Of a stretch of DNA of 45,912 bases, positions 18,295 to 26,988 are shown piece after piece. Both the position numbers and the translations under genes were made by a program. Source of the stretch: a virus; IMG/VR virus record IMGVR_UViG_3300008120_000110, positions 1 through 45,912 of that record, one strand, 5' to 3'. Numbering within the stretch: the first letter of the stretch is position 1; each line of letters opens with the position of its first letter. The notes beneath the pieces were generated by a model. It had not been told where the DNA came from. It made no database searches and saw nothing but the letters and a program-made list of their open reading frames with translations.

Positions 18295-19716
18295 ATGGCT
18301 GTTTTACCAAATCCCGGTTATCAGCTTCAGCCAAGTGCGGAGCAGGTACCATTATCGACTAACTATATTACCAACTTCAACTTCCTTAATCAGTATCTTC
18401 CTGATACTTATGAGAAGGAGTTTGAGCGTTATGGTAATCGTACTGTAGCATCTTTCCTACGTATGGTAGGAGCAGAGATGCCATCTAACTCAGACATGAT
18501 TAAGTGGGCTGAGCAAGGCCGTCTGCATACTAAGTATGTTGATTGTGCTTCTAACGGAGACGCAGGTGATGACACTGCAACTATCACTGTAAGTGATGCT
18601 AACGTAAGTGGTATCGCTATCCGTGTTGGTCAGACTGTTTACATCTCTGACAATGCCACAGGTCTTTCTAACAAAGGTATCGTTACTGCTGTTAACACAA
18701 CATCAGGTACTTTTGATGTAGCTTACTATGAGGCTGCAGGTCAGACTTTCGCATCAACTGATACATTATCTGTATGGATTTACGGTTCTGAGTTCAAGAA
18801 AGGAACTAATGGAATGATTGGTTCTTTGGAAGCAGAAGACGAAATCTTCTCTAACTCTCCAATTATCATCAAGGACAAATACGCTGTAAGCGGTTCTGAC
18901 ATGGCACAGATTGGATGGGTAGAGGTAACAACTGAGAACGGAGCTACCGGATACCTTTGGTATTTGAAGAGTGAGCACGAGACTCGCTTGCGTTTTGAGG
19001 ACTACCTTGAGACTGCAATGATTGAGGCTGTTCCTGCTGAGTCAGGTTCAGGTGTTGCTACTCAAACTGCAAATACGCAGGTTGGTAACAAAGGTTCTGA
19101 AGGTATCTTCTACGTAGTAAATGAGCGCGGAAACGTATGGGGTGGTGGTAACCCAACTACTCTTGTAGATTTCGACAGCATCATCTCTCGTCTTGACAAG
19201 CAAGGTTCTATCGAAGAGAACGTAATCTTCGTTAACCGTGCCTTCAGCTTTGACATTGATGATATGCTTGCTGCTCAGAACAGCTACGGTACAGGTGGTA
19301 CGTCTTATGGTCTTTTCGACAACGATAAGGACATGGCGCTCAATCTTGGTTTCACAGGCTTCCGCAGAGGTTACGACTTCTACAAGTCTGATTGGAAATA
19401 CTTGAACGACCCAACTATGCGTGGTGGATTACCTACAGGTGCACAAGCTGCAGGTACTGTTACAGGTCTTTTGGTTCCTGCCGGTTCAACTACCGTGTAC
19501 GACCAAATCCTTGGCAAGAACGCTAAGCGTCCATTCTTACACGTTCGTTACAGAGCGTCTGAGACTGAAGACCGCAGATACAAAACTTGGATTACAGGTT
19601 CTGCGGGTGGTGCTCAAACAAGCGACCTTGACGCAATGGAGGTTAACTTCCTTTCTGAGCGTTGCGTTTGTACCTTGGGTGCTAACAACTTCGTATTGTT
19701 CCGTTACGGTTCATAA
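18295..19716 (+). CDS. Major capsid protein (HK97-fold expected)
   Basis: 473 residues. It lies directly after the scaffold with a short A-rich leader (TTAAAACTAAAAAAATG) and is followed by a strong terminator, typical of a highly expressed capsid gene. Residues about 82-165 (ASNGDAGDDTATITVSDANV to STDTLSVWIYGSEFK) form a beta-rich insertion that may decorate the capsid surface. The C-terminal AMEVNFLSERCVCTLGANNF then VLFRYGS fits the terminal strand of phage capsid proteins of this group. Codon use differs from its neighbours: AAC, TTC, ATC, GAC and CGT dominate, as in heavily translated genes. Capsid identity is inferred from position, codon bias and similarity of the C-terminus to remembered crAss-like capsid proteins. 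Confidence 0.85.
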   Translation: MAVLPNPGYQLQPSAEQVPLSTNYITNFNFLNQYLPDTYEKEFERYGNRTVASFLRMVGAEMPSNSDMIKWAEQGRLHTKYVDCASNGDAGDDTATITVSDANVSGIAIRVGQTVYISDNATGLSNKGIVTAVNTTSGTFDVAYYEAAGQTFASTDTLSVWIYGSEFKKGTNGMIGSLEAEDEIFSNSPIIIKDKYAVSGSDMAQIGWVEVTTENGATGYLWYLKSEHETRLRFEDYLETAMIEAVPAESGSGVATQTANTQVGNKGSEGIFYVVNERGNVWGGGNPTTLVDFDSIISRLDKQGSIEENVIFVNRAFSFDIDDMLAAQNSYGTGGTSYGLFDNDKDMALNLGFTGFRRGYDFYKSDWKYLNDPTMRGGLPTGAQAAGTVTGLLVPAGSTTVYDQILGKNAKRPFLHVRYRASETEDRRYKTWITGSAGGAQTSDLDAMEVNFLSERCVCTLGANNFVLFRYGS

Positions 19717-19733
19717 TACAAGTAATATAGGGT

Positions 19734-19766
19734 GGGGTGTCTTTAAAGACACTCCCCCTTCTTTTT
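19734..19766 (+). terminator. Rho-independent-type terminator after the capsid gene
   Basis: GGGGTGTCTTT pairs with AAAGACAC-T-CCCC (one bulged T), followed by CCTTCTTTTT. The stem has no separate loop, so the central TTAA must open. It lies 17 nt past the capsid stop and would limit read-through to the downstream tail genes. The core of the stem is copy 2 of the dispersed 18-bp palindrome. Confidence 0.8.
19736..19753. repeat. Dispersed 18-bp palindrome, copy 2 (terminator stem)
   Basis: GGTGTCTTTAAAGACACT. The core GTGTCTTTAAAGACAC is a perfect 16-bp palindrome, identical to that at 33399-33414. This is the only intergenic copy. Confidence 0.85.
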
Positions 19767-19789
19767 AAATCTAATTAAATTAAAATCTA
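19767..19789 (+). promoter_or_regulatory. A/T-rich translation leader, variant of the repeated TAATCTAAT leader
   Basis: AAATCTAATTAAATTAAAAT followed by CTAATG leads into the start codon at 19790. It shares the AAATCTAAT word with the leaders at 10951 and 17178. No TAnnTTTG box is present here, so the gene probably depends on read-through of the preceding terminator. Confidence 0.4.
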
Positions 19790-20536
19790 ATGAAACAGAA
19801 ATTAGTTCCTGCAGACAGGATATATAAGCTAAAAGGGGATTCAGCTCCCTTATCTTACACTTTGCCTTCGAGAAACACGAGAAGATTCCCTCTTCTGTGG
19901 TTTGACGAGGCAAATAACGTTAATAGACCTCTCAGATATGCCATCAATCAGAAGACTGCTTTTGAGGATGAGCAAGACGGAAATGCAATTGTAGAGCCTG
20001 TAATATTTGAGAATGGGTTCCTTCGAGTACCCAAAAACAACCCTGTTCTACAGGAGTTTTTACACTATCACCCCTTAAATGGTAGAACATTTATCGAGGT
20101 AGACCACGAAAAAGATGCGGCCAAAGAGGTTGAGAAGCTTGCCGCAGAGGTTGATGCGCTTGTAGAAGCTCGTCAGCTTAGTGTAGAGCAGCTTGAATTG
20201 GTTTCAAGGGTACTATTTGGAAAAGACCCAAGTAGGTTTACTACCGCAGAGCTGAAGCGTGATGTGTTGGTATATGCCAAAAAAGACCCTCACGGGTTCC
20301 TTAATATACTCAACGACCCACAGCTGAAGCACCAATCAAATGTGCATGTGTTCTTTGAAAATAAATTGCTGACCTTCAGAAACGGGCAGAAAGAGGTATG
20401 GTTTAATACCGCTTCCAACAAGAAAAAGATGATAACTGTACCTTATGGTCAGGACCCTTATTTCACGGTGGCTGAGTTTCTGAAGACAGATGAAGGTATT
20501 GATGCCCTGAAAATGCTTGAAAATAGTTTACTGTAG
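19790..20536 (+). CDS. Conserved-type structural protein downstream of capsid, function unknown
   Basis: 248 residues starting MKQKLVPADRIYKLKGDSAP. It has a beta-rich N-terminal half (PLLWFDEANNVNRPLRYAIN), then NGFLRVPKNNPVLQEFLHYH and PLNGRTF, a pattern I recall from structural genes just after capsid genes in aquatic phages. A charged coiled-coil segment follows (KDAAKEVEKLAAEVDALVEA), then a helical region (SRVLFGKDPSRFTTAELKRD). The C-terminus is mixed. No enzyme motif is seen. It could be a capsid auxiliary/vertex protein or a head-completion factor. It is set off by terminators on both sides, so it may be expressed as a separate short unit. Confidence 0.65.
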   Translation: MKQKLVPADRIYKLKGDSAPLSYTLPSRNTRRFPLLWFDEANNVNRPLRYAINQKTAFEDEQDGNAIVEPVIFENGFLRVPKNNPVLQEFLHYHPLNGRTFIEVDHEKDAAKEVEKLAAEVDALVEARQLSVEQLELVSRVLFGKDPSRFTTAELKRDVLVYAKKDPHGFLNILNDPQLKHQSNVHVFFENKLLTFRNGQKEVWFNTASNKKKMITVPYGQDPYFTVAEFLKTDEGIDALKMLENSLL

Positions 20537-20566
20537 GTTTAATATATAAGCAAGCAATCGGTTACG

Positions 20567-20593
20567 GAGGGTATTTCTATACCCTCTTTTTTT
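20567..20593 (+). terminator. Rho-independent terminator
   Basis: Perfect 8-bp stem GAGGGTAT / ATACCCTC with a TTCT loop, followed by seven T. It lies 30 nt after the preceding stop and just before a new -7 box, marking the boundary of a transcription unit. Confidence 0.88.
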
Positions 20594-20596
20594 GTT

Positions 20597-20604
20597 TATA
20601 TTTG
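20597..20604 (+). promoter_or_regulatory. Putative -7 box for the tail/connector operon
   Basis: TATATTTG matches TAnnTTTG and sits 3 nt after the terminator T-run and 13 nt before the ATG at 20618, which would leave a very short leader. A TTTG at 20591-20594 is too close to act as the -33 box. The arrangement terminator then promoter supports a real transcription start for the connector and tail genes. Confidence 0.45.
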
Positions 20605-20617
20605 TAAAAAGATTATA

Positions 20618-21358
20618 ATGATAAATTCCGTAAGAAATACCGTTTTAGCTGTTCTGAATAAGAACAATTACGGATACATCTCACCTTCCGATTTTAACCT
20701 CTACGCAAAAGAGGCTCAGTTGGAGGTGTTTGAAGAATATTTTTCAGAGTACAATAAGTTACTCAACATGGAAAATGCTCGTATGTCGGGCACTTCGTAT
20801 GCTGACATCAGAAAAGCTACTGAAGAAGCCATGGAATTATTTGCTCTTACATCAACGCTTACACAAGTAACACCCGCGACAAATAGATTTTATCTTCCGT
20901 CTGTAACTACAACAGGCTTCGACTATTTTATGATTAATAAGATTATGTGTTATGACGCATCGGGGCTTACACGTGTATTTAAAGGAGAAGCCGAGAAGGT
21001 AACGCATACAAAAATTACGATGCTTACTACTTCTAATCTTACTGCACCAACAGAGCAGTATCCTGCGTATACACAAGAGGGTAGTATTCTTACAGTGTAT
21101 CCTGCGACAATCAATCTTGCCAACGAAGTTGATGCAAATTATTTTAGATATCCCAAAGACCCTAAGTGGACTTACATCACGCTTACTAATGGTGAGCCTG
21201 TGTTTGACCAATCTCAACCTGACTATCAAGACTTTGAAGTTCCGTTTGAAGATGAGTATAAGCTCATTACTAAAATACTTCAGTATGCAGGAATGTCAAT
21301 ACGTGAGATTACAGCAGTTCAGTTTGGTGCTGCTGAAGAACAAAAACAATCGCAATAA
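20618..21358 (+). CDS. Head-tail connector / ring-like protein
   Basis: 246 residues. The N-terminal helical part (RNTVLAVLNKNNYGYISPSD then FNLYAKEAQLEVFEEYFSEY) is a pattern I associate with connector (adaptor ring) proteins of crAss-like and related short-tailed phages. The rest is beta-rich with ANYFRYPKDPKWTY, also recurrent in that group. It would attach below the portal. It is followed after 2 nt by a second protein of the same general kind and then by the nozzle-like protein, matching the order ring, ring, muzzle. No enzymatic signature. The specific ring number cannot be assigned. Confidence 0.65.
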   Translation: MINSVRNTVLAVLNKNNYGYISPSDFNLYAKEAQLEVFEEYFSEYNKLLNMENARMSGTSYADIRKATEEAMELFALTSTLTQVTPATNRFYLPSVTTTGFDYFMINKIMCYDASGLTRVFKGEAEKVTHTKITMLTTSNLTAPTEQYPAYTQEGSILTVYPATINLANEVDANYFRYPKDPKWTYITLTNGEPVFDQSQPDYQDFEVPFEDEYKLITKILQYAGMSIREITAVQFGAAEEQKQSQ

Positions 21359-21360
21359 TT

Positions 21361-22284
21361 ATGGCATACATTAGTCAATATCAGTATTACGAAAATAGCG
21401 GTAACCAACCCATTGATAGGAATTGGGGGTCATATCAATACGTAAGCCTATATGATATTGTCAACAACTTTTTGTTGATGTATTCGGGCAATCACTCTCT
21501 TGTAAATAATGAAGAGAGATTTAAGATATTATTTCACGCAAAGCGTGCTATTCAAGAGTTGAACTACGATGCTTTTAAAAGCATAAAAGTATTAGAGCTT
21601 ACAGTAGATGATGGTCTTAGATATATTCTCCCATCTGATTATGTCAATTGGGTTCGCGTAAATCTTTACAAAGACGGATACTTAAGACCACTTACCGAGA
21701 ACATTCAAATCCTTTCTTCACTTGCTTATCTTCAAGACCAAACGGGGAAGATATTATTTGACCAAGAAGGTAATGCGCTTTCTCCTGAGTTCTCTGAGAT
21801 TGATGAGCAGCGTTTAGCAGGAACTAAGAAGAGTATATATCTTAACCCACAAAGTAGATATAACGGACAGGAAGGATGGTGTGTTGATGGCATGTGGTAT
21901 TTTGATTATAGTCTTGGTGAGCGCTATGGTTTAAACACAGAGACAGCTAACTTCAACCCAACCTTTGCTATTGACCAACGAATGGGAGTAATAAACTTTA
22001 ACTCTGATATGTATGGTCAATCTGTTATTCTCGAATACATCTCTGATGGAATGGAGAATGGCAACGATGCTAACGTAACGGTTAATAAATTATTTGAGAA
22101 GTACATCTATGCGTATATCACGTATGAGGTACTAAACTCTAAGCTTGGCGTTCAAGAATATATTGTAGCTCGCGCTCGTAAAGAGAAAGCTGCACTTCTT
22201 CGTAACGCAAAAATCAGAATGAGTAACATTCATCCGGGCAGACTTCTTATGAACCTGCGTGGTATGGACAAGTGGTTAAAATAA
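21361..22284 (+). CDS. Tail adaptor / second ring-like structural protein
   Basis: 307 residues starting MAYISQYQYYENSGNQPIDR. The first third is helical (ERFKILFHAKRAIQELNYDA), followed by a beta-rich domain with VDDGLRYILPSDYVNWVRVN, a common opening of tail-adaptor proteins that contact the portal or connector. The C-terminal helices (KEKAALLRNAKIRMSNIHPG) are basic. The segment QTGKILFDQEGNALSPEFSE suggests a loop insertion. It is 2 nt downstream of the connector gene and 1 nt upstream of the nozzle-like gene, so the three are probably translated together and assemble at the same vertex. Confidence 0.65.
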   Translation: MAYISQYQYYENSGNQPIDRNWGSYQYVSLYDIVNNFLLMYSGNHSLVNNEERFKILFHAKRAIQELNYDAFKSIKVLELTVDDGLRYILPSDYVNWVRVNLYKDGYLRPLTENIQILSSLAYLQDQTGKILFDQEGNALSPEFSEIDEQRLAGTKKSIYLNPQSRYNGQEGWCVDGMWYFDYSLGERYGLNTETANFNPTFAIDQRMGVINFNSDMYGQSVILEYISDGMENGNDANVTVNKLFEKYIYAYITYEVLNSKLGVQEYIVARARKEKAALLRNAKIRMSNIHPGRLLMNLRGMDKWLK

Positions 22285-22285
22285 T

Positions 22286-25200
22286 ATGGCGAACATTACA
22301 AGAAATTTCACAGCAGGTAGGATGAATAAAGTCGTGGACGAGCGACTTGTTCCAAACGGAGAGTATATTGATGCGCTCAATGTACGCATGGGGTCTACTG
22401 AAAATGCTGAGATTGGTGTTATTGAAAACACAAAAGGTAATGTTCAGCTAACTACTTTAAAATATATTGATGGCACTCCGCTCAGCTCAAGCGCAAAATG
22501 TATTGGTGCTATTGACGACAGTGCCAACGAAACTCTTTATTGGTTTATCCATGACTCAAACTTCCCTGTAGGTAATACGGGTAAGCTTGACATGATAGTA
22601 TCATTTAATGTATACTCTCAGATATTAACGTATCATATTGTAAGTATTGACAATGGAGGTGGCGTGAATACCACGTTAAACTTTAATCCGCAATACTTGA
22701 TTACAGGCATTGATATTATTGATAACCTAATCTTCTTTACTGACAATTATAATCCTCCAAGGGTTCTTAATCGTAAAAGAAATTATCCTGACCCTGTTGC
22801 CGATGTAGACCAATTCACCTCTGAATCTATTCTTGTCATCAAGAAACCACCCGTTGAAGCCCCGGGTGTCCAACCTATCACTACAGGTGCTCAGGATAAC
22901 TTTTTAGAGACTCGCTTTATTTGCTTTGCCTATCGTTATAGATACGAGGATGGCGAGTATAGCGCAACGTCTCAGTGGTCAGCTCCTGCGTTTCAGCCTA
23001 ACCCATTTGAGTTTAGCGTAAATAGTTATCTCAACGAGGGTATGGTCAATTTGCACAATGCTGCTATTGTCACCTACAATACGGGCGGGCCTCTTGTTGT
23101 TGGTATCGACCTGCTTTTTAAAGAAGCGGGAGCAAGTATTGTCAAGGTGATTGAGAAACTTGACAAAGCAAATCTTGGACTTGCAGATAATACAGACTAT
23201 ACTTATACATTTAGCAATAGCAAGATATTTACTATCCTTCCCGAATCTGAGCTACTCAGATTATACGATAACGTACCACTACTTGCAAGAGCGCAGACCA
23301 TTATGGGTAACCGCTTGATGTATGGAAATTATACGGAAGGGTATGATATGGTTGACGAGGATGGCAATCCCGTAAGACTTGAGTATGACGCTAATCTTGT
23401 ATCTGAGCTAATTGACACTACTTCGCTTACAGACTCAACAGCTTCATCAAACTATACCTTTGGTAGCTCACAGACAATTGCAAACTCTGCAGTTTATGTA
23501 GACCTCACAGGAGTTGAGCTAATTGAAGGGGCGTCTATCACTTTAGAGATGAGGATGACGCACAATACATTTGCAGGAAGTACTCCATTCCCTACGGAGC
23601 AATCTGAAAATATAAATGCGACATTCTCATTCACGCTGCCAACCAATTACGCTTCAGTATATGCACTTGCTACAAGCGTAGCATTTCAGGACGCAGTTGG
23701 TACAGTTGCAAATATCCAAACTGTTGCAAACTCTTGTAGCGGTACAACATTTACAGACCAAATAAACTGCGCACTGCCCAACAACTTGGATGCGCTTATA
23801 AAATATCAAAGTGGTATCACAGCTGCAGGTCAGCCAATTACAATTATAACATCTCCTTCGAGTCAGCTAATTGGTTTCCAAATGCCGGCTATGCGTTATG
23901 TAGATAATACTACTACGCCTACTATTAATGTGTACGAGTACTACTCTGTAAACTTTGCAGAATCGTTCTATCAGAAGATTAACTCTCCACGAAGTCTTCA
24001 TAGTAATCGTGGGTATGAGATTGGCATCGTATACATGGATGACTTTGGTCGTTCTACTACATCGCTTGTAAGTCCTAACAATACGGTACACGTACCGTGC
24101 TCTGCTTCTGATACCAAAAACAGCATTCAGGTTACAATACCTACAACACAGAAAGCGCCTTATTGGGCCACTCGATATAAGTTTGTTATCAAGCCTGATG
24201 AAGAGGATTATGATGTTATTTATAGTAGTATATTCTTTAATGACCCGCTCAGCAATAACGCATTCTTTTTGCTTGAAGGAGAGAATGCACGCAAGGTTGA
24301 GCAGGGTGATAGATTTATTGTAAAGGCTGACACAAGCGGACCTACAAATAACTGCGTGTACGCAACAGTTCTTGAGAAAGAATCAAAGCAAGAAGGATTT
24401 ATTACTATACCAAGTGAGCTTGACCCGAATGTAAATATCCCTGTGCCATCAGGGGTTTACATGAAGATTAATCCAAACAGCTTCTCAGTTGTACAGGATG
24501 AGCTTTCTATAATTGCTCCGGGTACAAAAGAAGTGAACGAGAATACACCGGGAGAGTATCCTATTCTTGGATATGACATGAATAGGTTTGATACCGTAAC
24601 AGGTCTATGGGTTGACTATAGCGTTCCTGCGGGTAGCCGGATTAAAATGAATATCAAATTCCAACGCCTTGGTGTAGGTGCAGGTAATGGTGCGTGTGAG
24701 CGCAGGATATATATATTAGAGAAAACACTTATTGCTTCTGCCAACTATGACAATATGCAGGATTGGTGGAACGGAGACAATGTGGAGCAGATTTTAAATG
24801 ACGGAACGCAGGAGGTTGGTGATGGTGGCGCTCCGATTGAAAACGAATATATCGCAACTCTTGCTACCTCTTGGAACGATATACCAACTGCAGGGGATAC
24901 CAACTACTATAGATTCTATCGTGAAGCCGGAACAAATAGGCTTTCACTTCTTATGAGTGGTACGGTTCGCTGCGGTGGTGTACTATCTGTTGAAAAGCGT
25001 AGGTCTACAATCATTGCAAACTTTGAGGTGTTTAGAGCAGAGACTACACTTATATTTGAGACCGAGCCAAAAGATTCACTACCTGATGTGTTCTTTGAAA
25101 ACGAGATGTCATTCCCTATTGTGAATGGATTTCACACAGGTAACGTGCAGAACCAAACAAGTTCTTTGCCTGCAATTGTAGATACTGAGTTTTTTAACTG

Positions 25201-26977
25201 CTTCTGCTTTGGTAACGGAGCAGAGAGCTATAAGATTCGTGACTCAATTATCGGGCGTACATTCAACTTAGGCAACAGGGTAACATCTGTATCTGCTCAA
25301 GACTATAAAAGGACGTTACGATTTGCTGATATTACTTATAGCGGTGTTTACAACTTCGAGTCCAACGTAAACAAATTAAACGAGTTTAATCTTGGTTTAA
25401 TAAACTACAAGTATTTAGAGGTTTCGTTTGGCCCTATCTACAAGATGGATGGCCGTGAGACTGACGTGCTTGTACTCCAAGAAGATAAGATTTCCTATGT
25501 ATTAGCCGGTAAGAACTTACTCTCAGACGCAGCAGCCGGAGGAGCCATCACTTCAGTTCCTGAAGTATTAGGCACACAGATTGCTCGTGTCGAGAAGTAT
25601 GGTATCAGCTTTAACCCTGAGAGCTATGTGCAGTGGGGTTATTACAGATACTTTACTGATGTTAAGCGTGGAGCTGTACTTCAATTAATTGGAAACTCTT
25701 ACAGCTCAGACCAATTAAAAGTGGTGTCTGAAAACGGGATGCGTACTTGGTTTAGGGATACATTCATTGAATCATTCAATACGCAAAAGCTTGGTGGATT
25801 TGACCCATACCTTAATGAGTATGTGCTCACTTCTAATACTGAGCAGTTGCCACAACCTCAAGAGTGTTTGGCTTGTGGTGTTGCTCAGACATTTAATATT
25901 GCTGCAGGTGATAGCGTAACTTACTGCGTTGACCTTGGCGCTCCAATAGGAGACGTTACTATTGCTTATAGCGTAGACCCTACATCTACAGCAGAGTTTG
26001 AGGTTGAAGTTACCTATGATGGAAATACAGAGACTTCAGGTATTACTGATGAGTCAGGCTCTATTCTTATAGACAAGAGTTCAAATAGCGTAAATACCGC
26101 AACGGTTCTTATTAGTGCCACAGATGCTGTGGTCTTAACAGTCTCAGTAAGCTGTCCGGTATCTCTTATGATGAACATCGTTAACGTGTGCTTGACAAGT
26201 GCTGTTGATGCAGGATTCTTTGTTCACAATGAGTACAGATATACTGACGGAGACTTCGTATCTCCTCTTCAATCTAACCTTGTAACATTTGGTAGCGGCA
26301 CTTCTCCGATTGTTTCAAACTATAGCATCATAACAGGTGCAATTGGAACAGGCGGTTTCCCTCCTGCAGGTGCAACGATGGAGATGATATGCCACAAGTT
26401 TGGATTTGACACTTATGATTTTGACACAGTAACTGATTCGTTCAGATATTATAGAAGCAATACGCTATACCCTAATACTGCTGTTGGTATAGCTAATTTA
26501 CTTGCTGCTTCCTCAGAGGCAACTCCTATTACGGGGAGCGGTGGATTCCACTCAGCACCATTTACTGTACCATCATCAGGTGAGTACTTGTATATGATAT
26601 GGGATTACAGAAACTCACTTCAGATTAGTTTATGCTACTCTGATATAGACCTGCAAGACTCTTGCTGTGGGTGTGCTCCTCCTACTGCTGAGCTTTGCTA
26701 TGCAAGCACAAGCGCTGCTGACGCATGCTGCGACTGCCCAACGCAATCTACATACTATTTAAACGGACCAACATTTGCTTCGGCAACGGGTGTATTTACA
26801 GATGAGGCGCTTACGGTAGCTGCTCCTAATGGATACTACGCGCAAGGCGGTTTGGTTCGTCAGCAAACAGCAGGTGTATTACAAGCTCAGCAGTCCTGTC
26901 CGGGTTGCGGGGTTGAGGTATCTTTATGTTATTCAAGCACAGACGCATTTGACTCATGTTGCGGATGCTTACTTTAA
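22286..26977 (+). CDS. Large tail nozzle / 'muzzle'-like (stabilization) protein with Cys-rich C-terminus
   Basis: 1,563 residues. The N-terminus (MANITRNFTAGRMNKVVDER, then LVPNGEYIDALNVRMGSTEN) is the characteristic start of the large tail proteins called stabilization or muzzle proteins in crAss-like phages; these form the tube below the connector. The body is beta-rich with many Asn/Thr/Asp and Trp/Tyr residues. The last 120 residues are different: three copies of LCY(S/A)S-x-x-D/S-x-x-x-(D)-(S/A)-CC-x-C (nt 26630-26974) surround a TYYLNG...CPGC module. That module recurs at the N-terminus of the next gene. The tail end may be an exposed disulfide or metal-binding appendage. The assignment comes from N-terminal similarity and gene order. 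Confidence 0.68.
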   Translation: MANITRNFTAGRMNKVVDERLVPNGEYIDALNVRMGSTENAEIGVIENTKGNVQLTTLKYIDGTPLSSSAKCIGAIDDSANETLYWFIHDSNFPVGNTGKLDMIVSFNVYSQILTYHIVSIDNGGGVNTTLNFNPQYLITGIDIIDNLIFFTDNYNPPRVLNRKRNYPDPVADVDQFTSESILVIKKPPVEAPGVQPITTGAQDNFLETRFICFAYRYRYEDGEYSATSQWSAPAFQPNPFEFSVNSYLNEGMVNLHNAAIVTYNTGGPLVVGIDLLFKEAGASIVKVIEKLDKANLGLADNTDYTYTFSNSKIFTILPESELLRLYDNVPLLARAQTIMGNRLMYGNYTEGYDMVDEDGNPVRLEYDANLVSELIDTTSLTDSTASSNYTFGSSQTIANSAVYVDLTGVELIEGASITLEMRMTHNTFAGSTPFPTEQSENINATFSFTLPTNYASVYALATSVAFQDAVGTVANIQTVANSCSGTTFTDQINCALPNNLDALIKYQSGITAAGQPITIITSPSSQLIGFQMPAMRYVDNTTTPTINVYEYYSVNFAESFYQKINSPRSLHSNRGYEIGIVYMDDFGRSTTSLVSPNNTVHVPCSASDTKNSIQVTIPTTQKAPYWATRYKFVIKPDEEDYDVIYSSIFFNDPLSNNAFFLLEGENARKVEQGDRFIVKADTSGPTNNCVYATVLEKESKQEGFITIPSELDPNVNIPVPSGVYMKINPNSFSVVQDELSIIAPGTKEVNENTPGEYPILGYDMNRFDTVTGLWVDYSVPAGSRIKMNIKFQRLGVGAGNGACERRIYILEKTLIASANYDNMQDWWNGDNVEQILNDGTQEVGDGGAPIENEYIATLATSWNDIPTAGDTNYYRFYREAGTNRLSLLMSGTVRCGGVLSVEKRRSTIIANFEVFRAETTLIFETEPKDSLPDVFFENEMSFPIVNGFHTGNVQNQTSSLPAIVDTEFFNCFCFGNGAESYKIRDSIIGRTFNLGNRVTSVSAQDYKRTLRFADITYSGVYNFESNVNKLNEFNLGLINYKYLEVSFGPIYKMDGRETDVLVLQEDKISYVLAGKNLLSDAAAGGAITSVPEVLGTQIARVEKYGISFNPESYVQWGYYRYFTDVKRGAVLQLIGNSYSSDQLKVVSENGMRTWFRDTFIESFNTQKLGGFDPYLNEYVLTSNTEQLPQPQECLACGVAQTFNIAAGDSVTYCVDLGAPIGDVTIAYSVDPTSTAEFEVEVTYDGNTETSGITDESGSILIDKSSNSVNTATVLISATDAVVLTVSVSCPVSLMMNIVNVCLTSAVDAGFFVHNEYRYTDGDFVSPLQSNLVTFGSGTSPIVSNYSIITGAIGTGGFPPAGATMEMICHKFGFDTYDFDTVTDSFRYYRSNTLYPNTAVGIANLLAASSEATPITGSGGFHSAPFTVPSSGEYLYMIWDYRNSLQISLCYSDIDLQDSCCGCAPPTAELCYASTSAADACCDCPTQSTYYLNGPTFASATGVFTDEALTVAAPNGYYAQGGLVRQQTAGVLQAQQSCPGCGVEVSLCYSSTDAFDSCCGCLL
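26630..26974 (+). repeat. Coding repeat: three Cys-cluster motifs at the nozzle protein C-terminus
   Basis: LCYSDIDLQDSCCGC, LCYASTSAADACCDC and LCYSSTDAFDSCCGC share the frame LCY-(S/A)-x5-6-D-(S/A)-CC-x-C. Eight or more Cys lie within about 110 residues of a protein that otherwise has few. The spacing fits a repeated small fold rather than random composition. Confidence 0.75.
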
Positions 26978-26988
26978 AATAAAACGAA

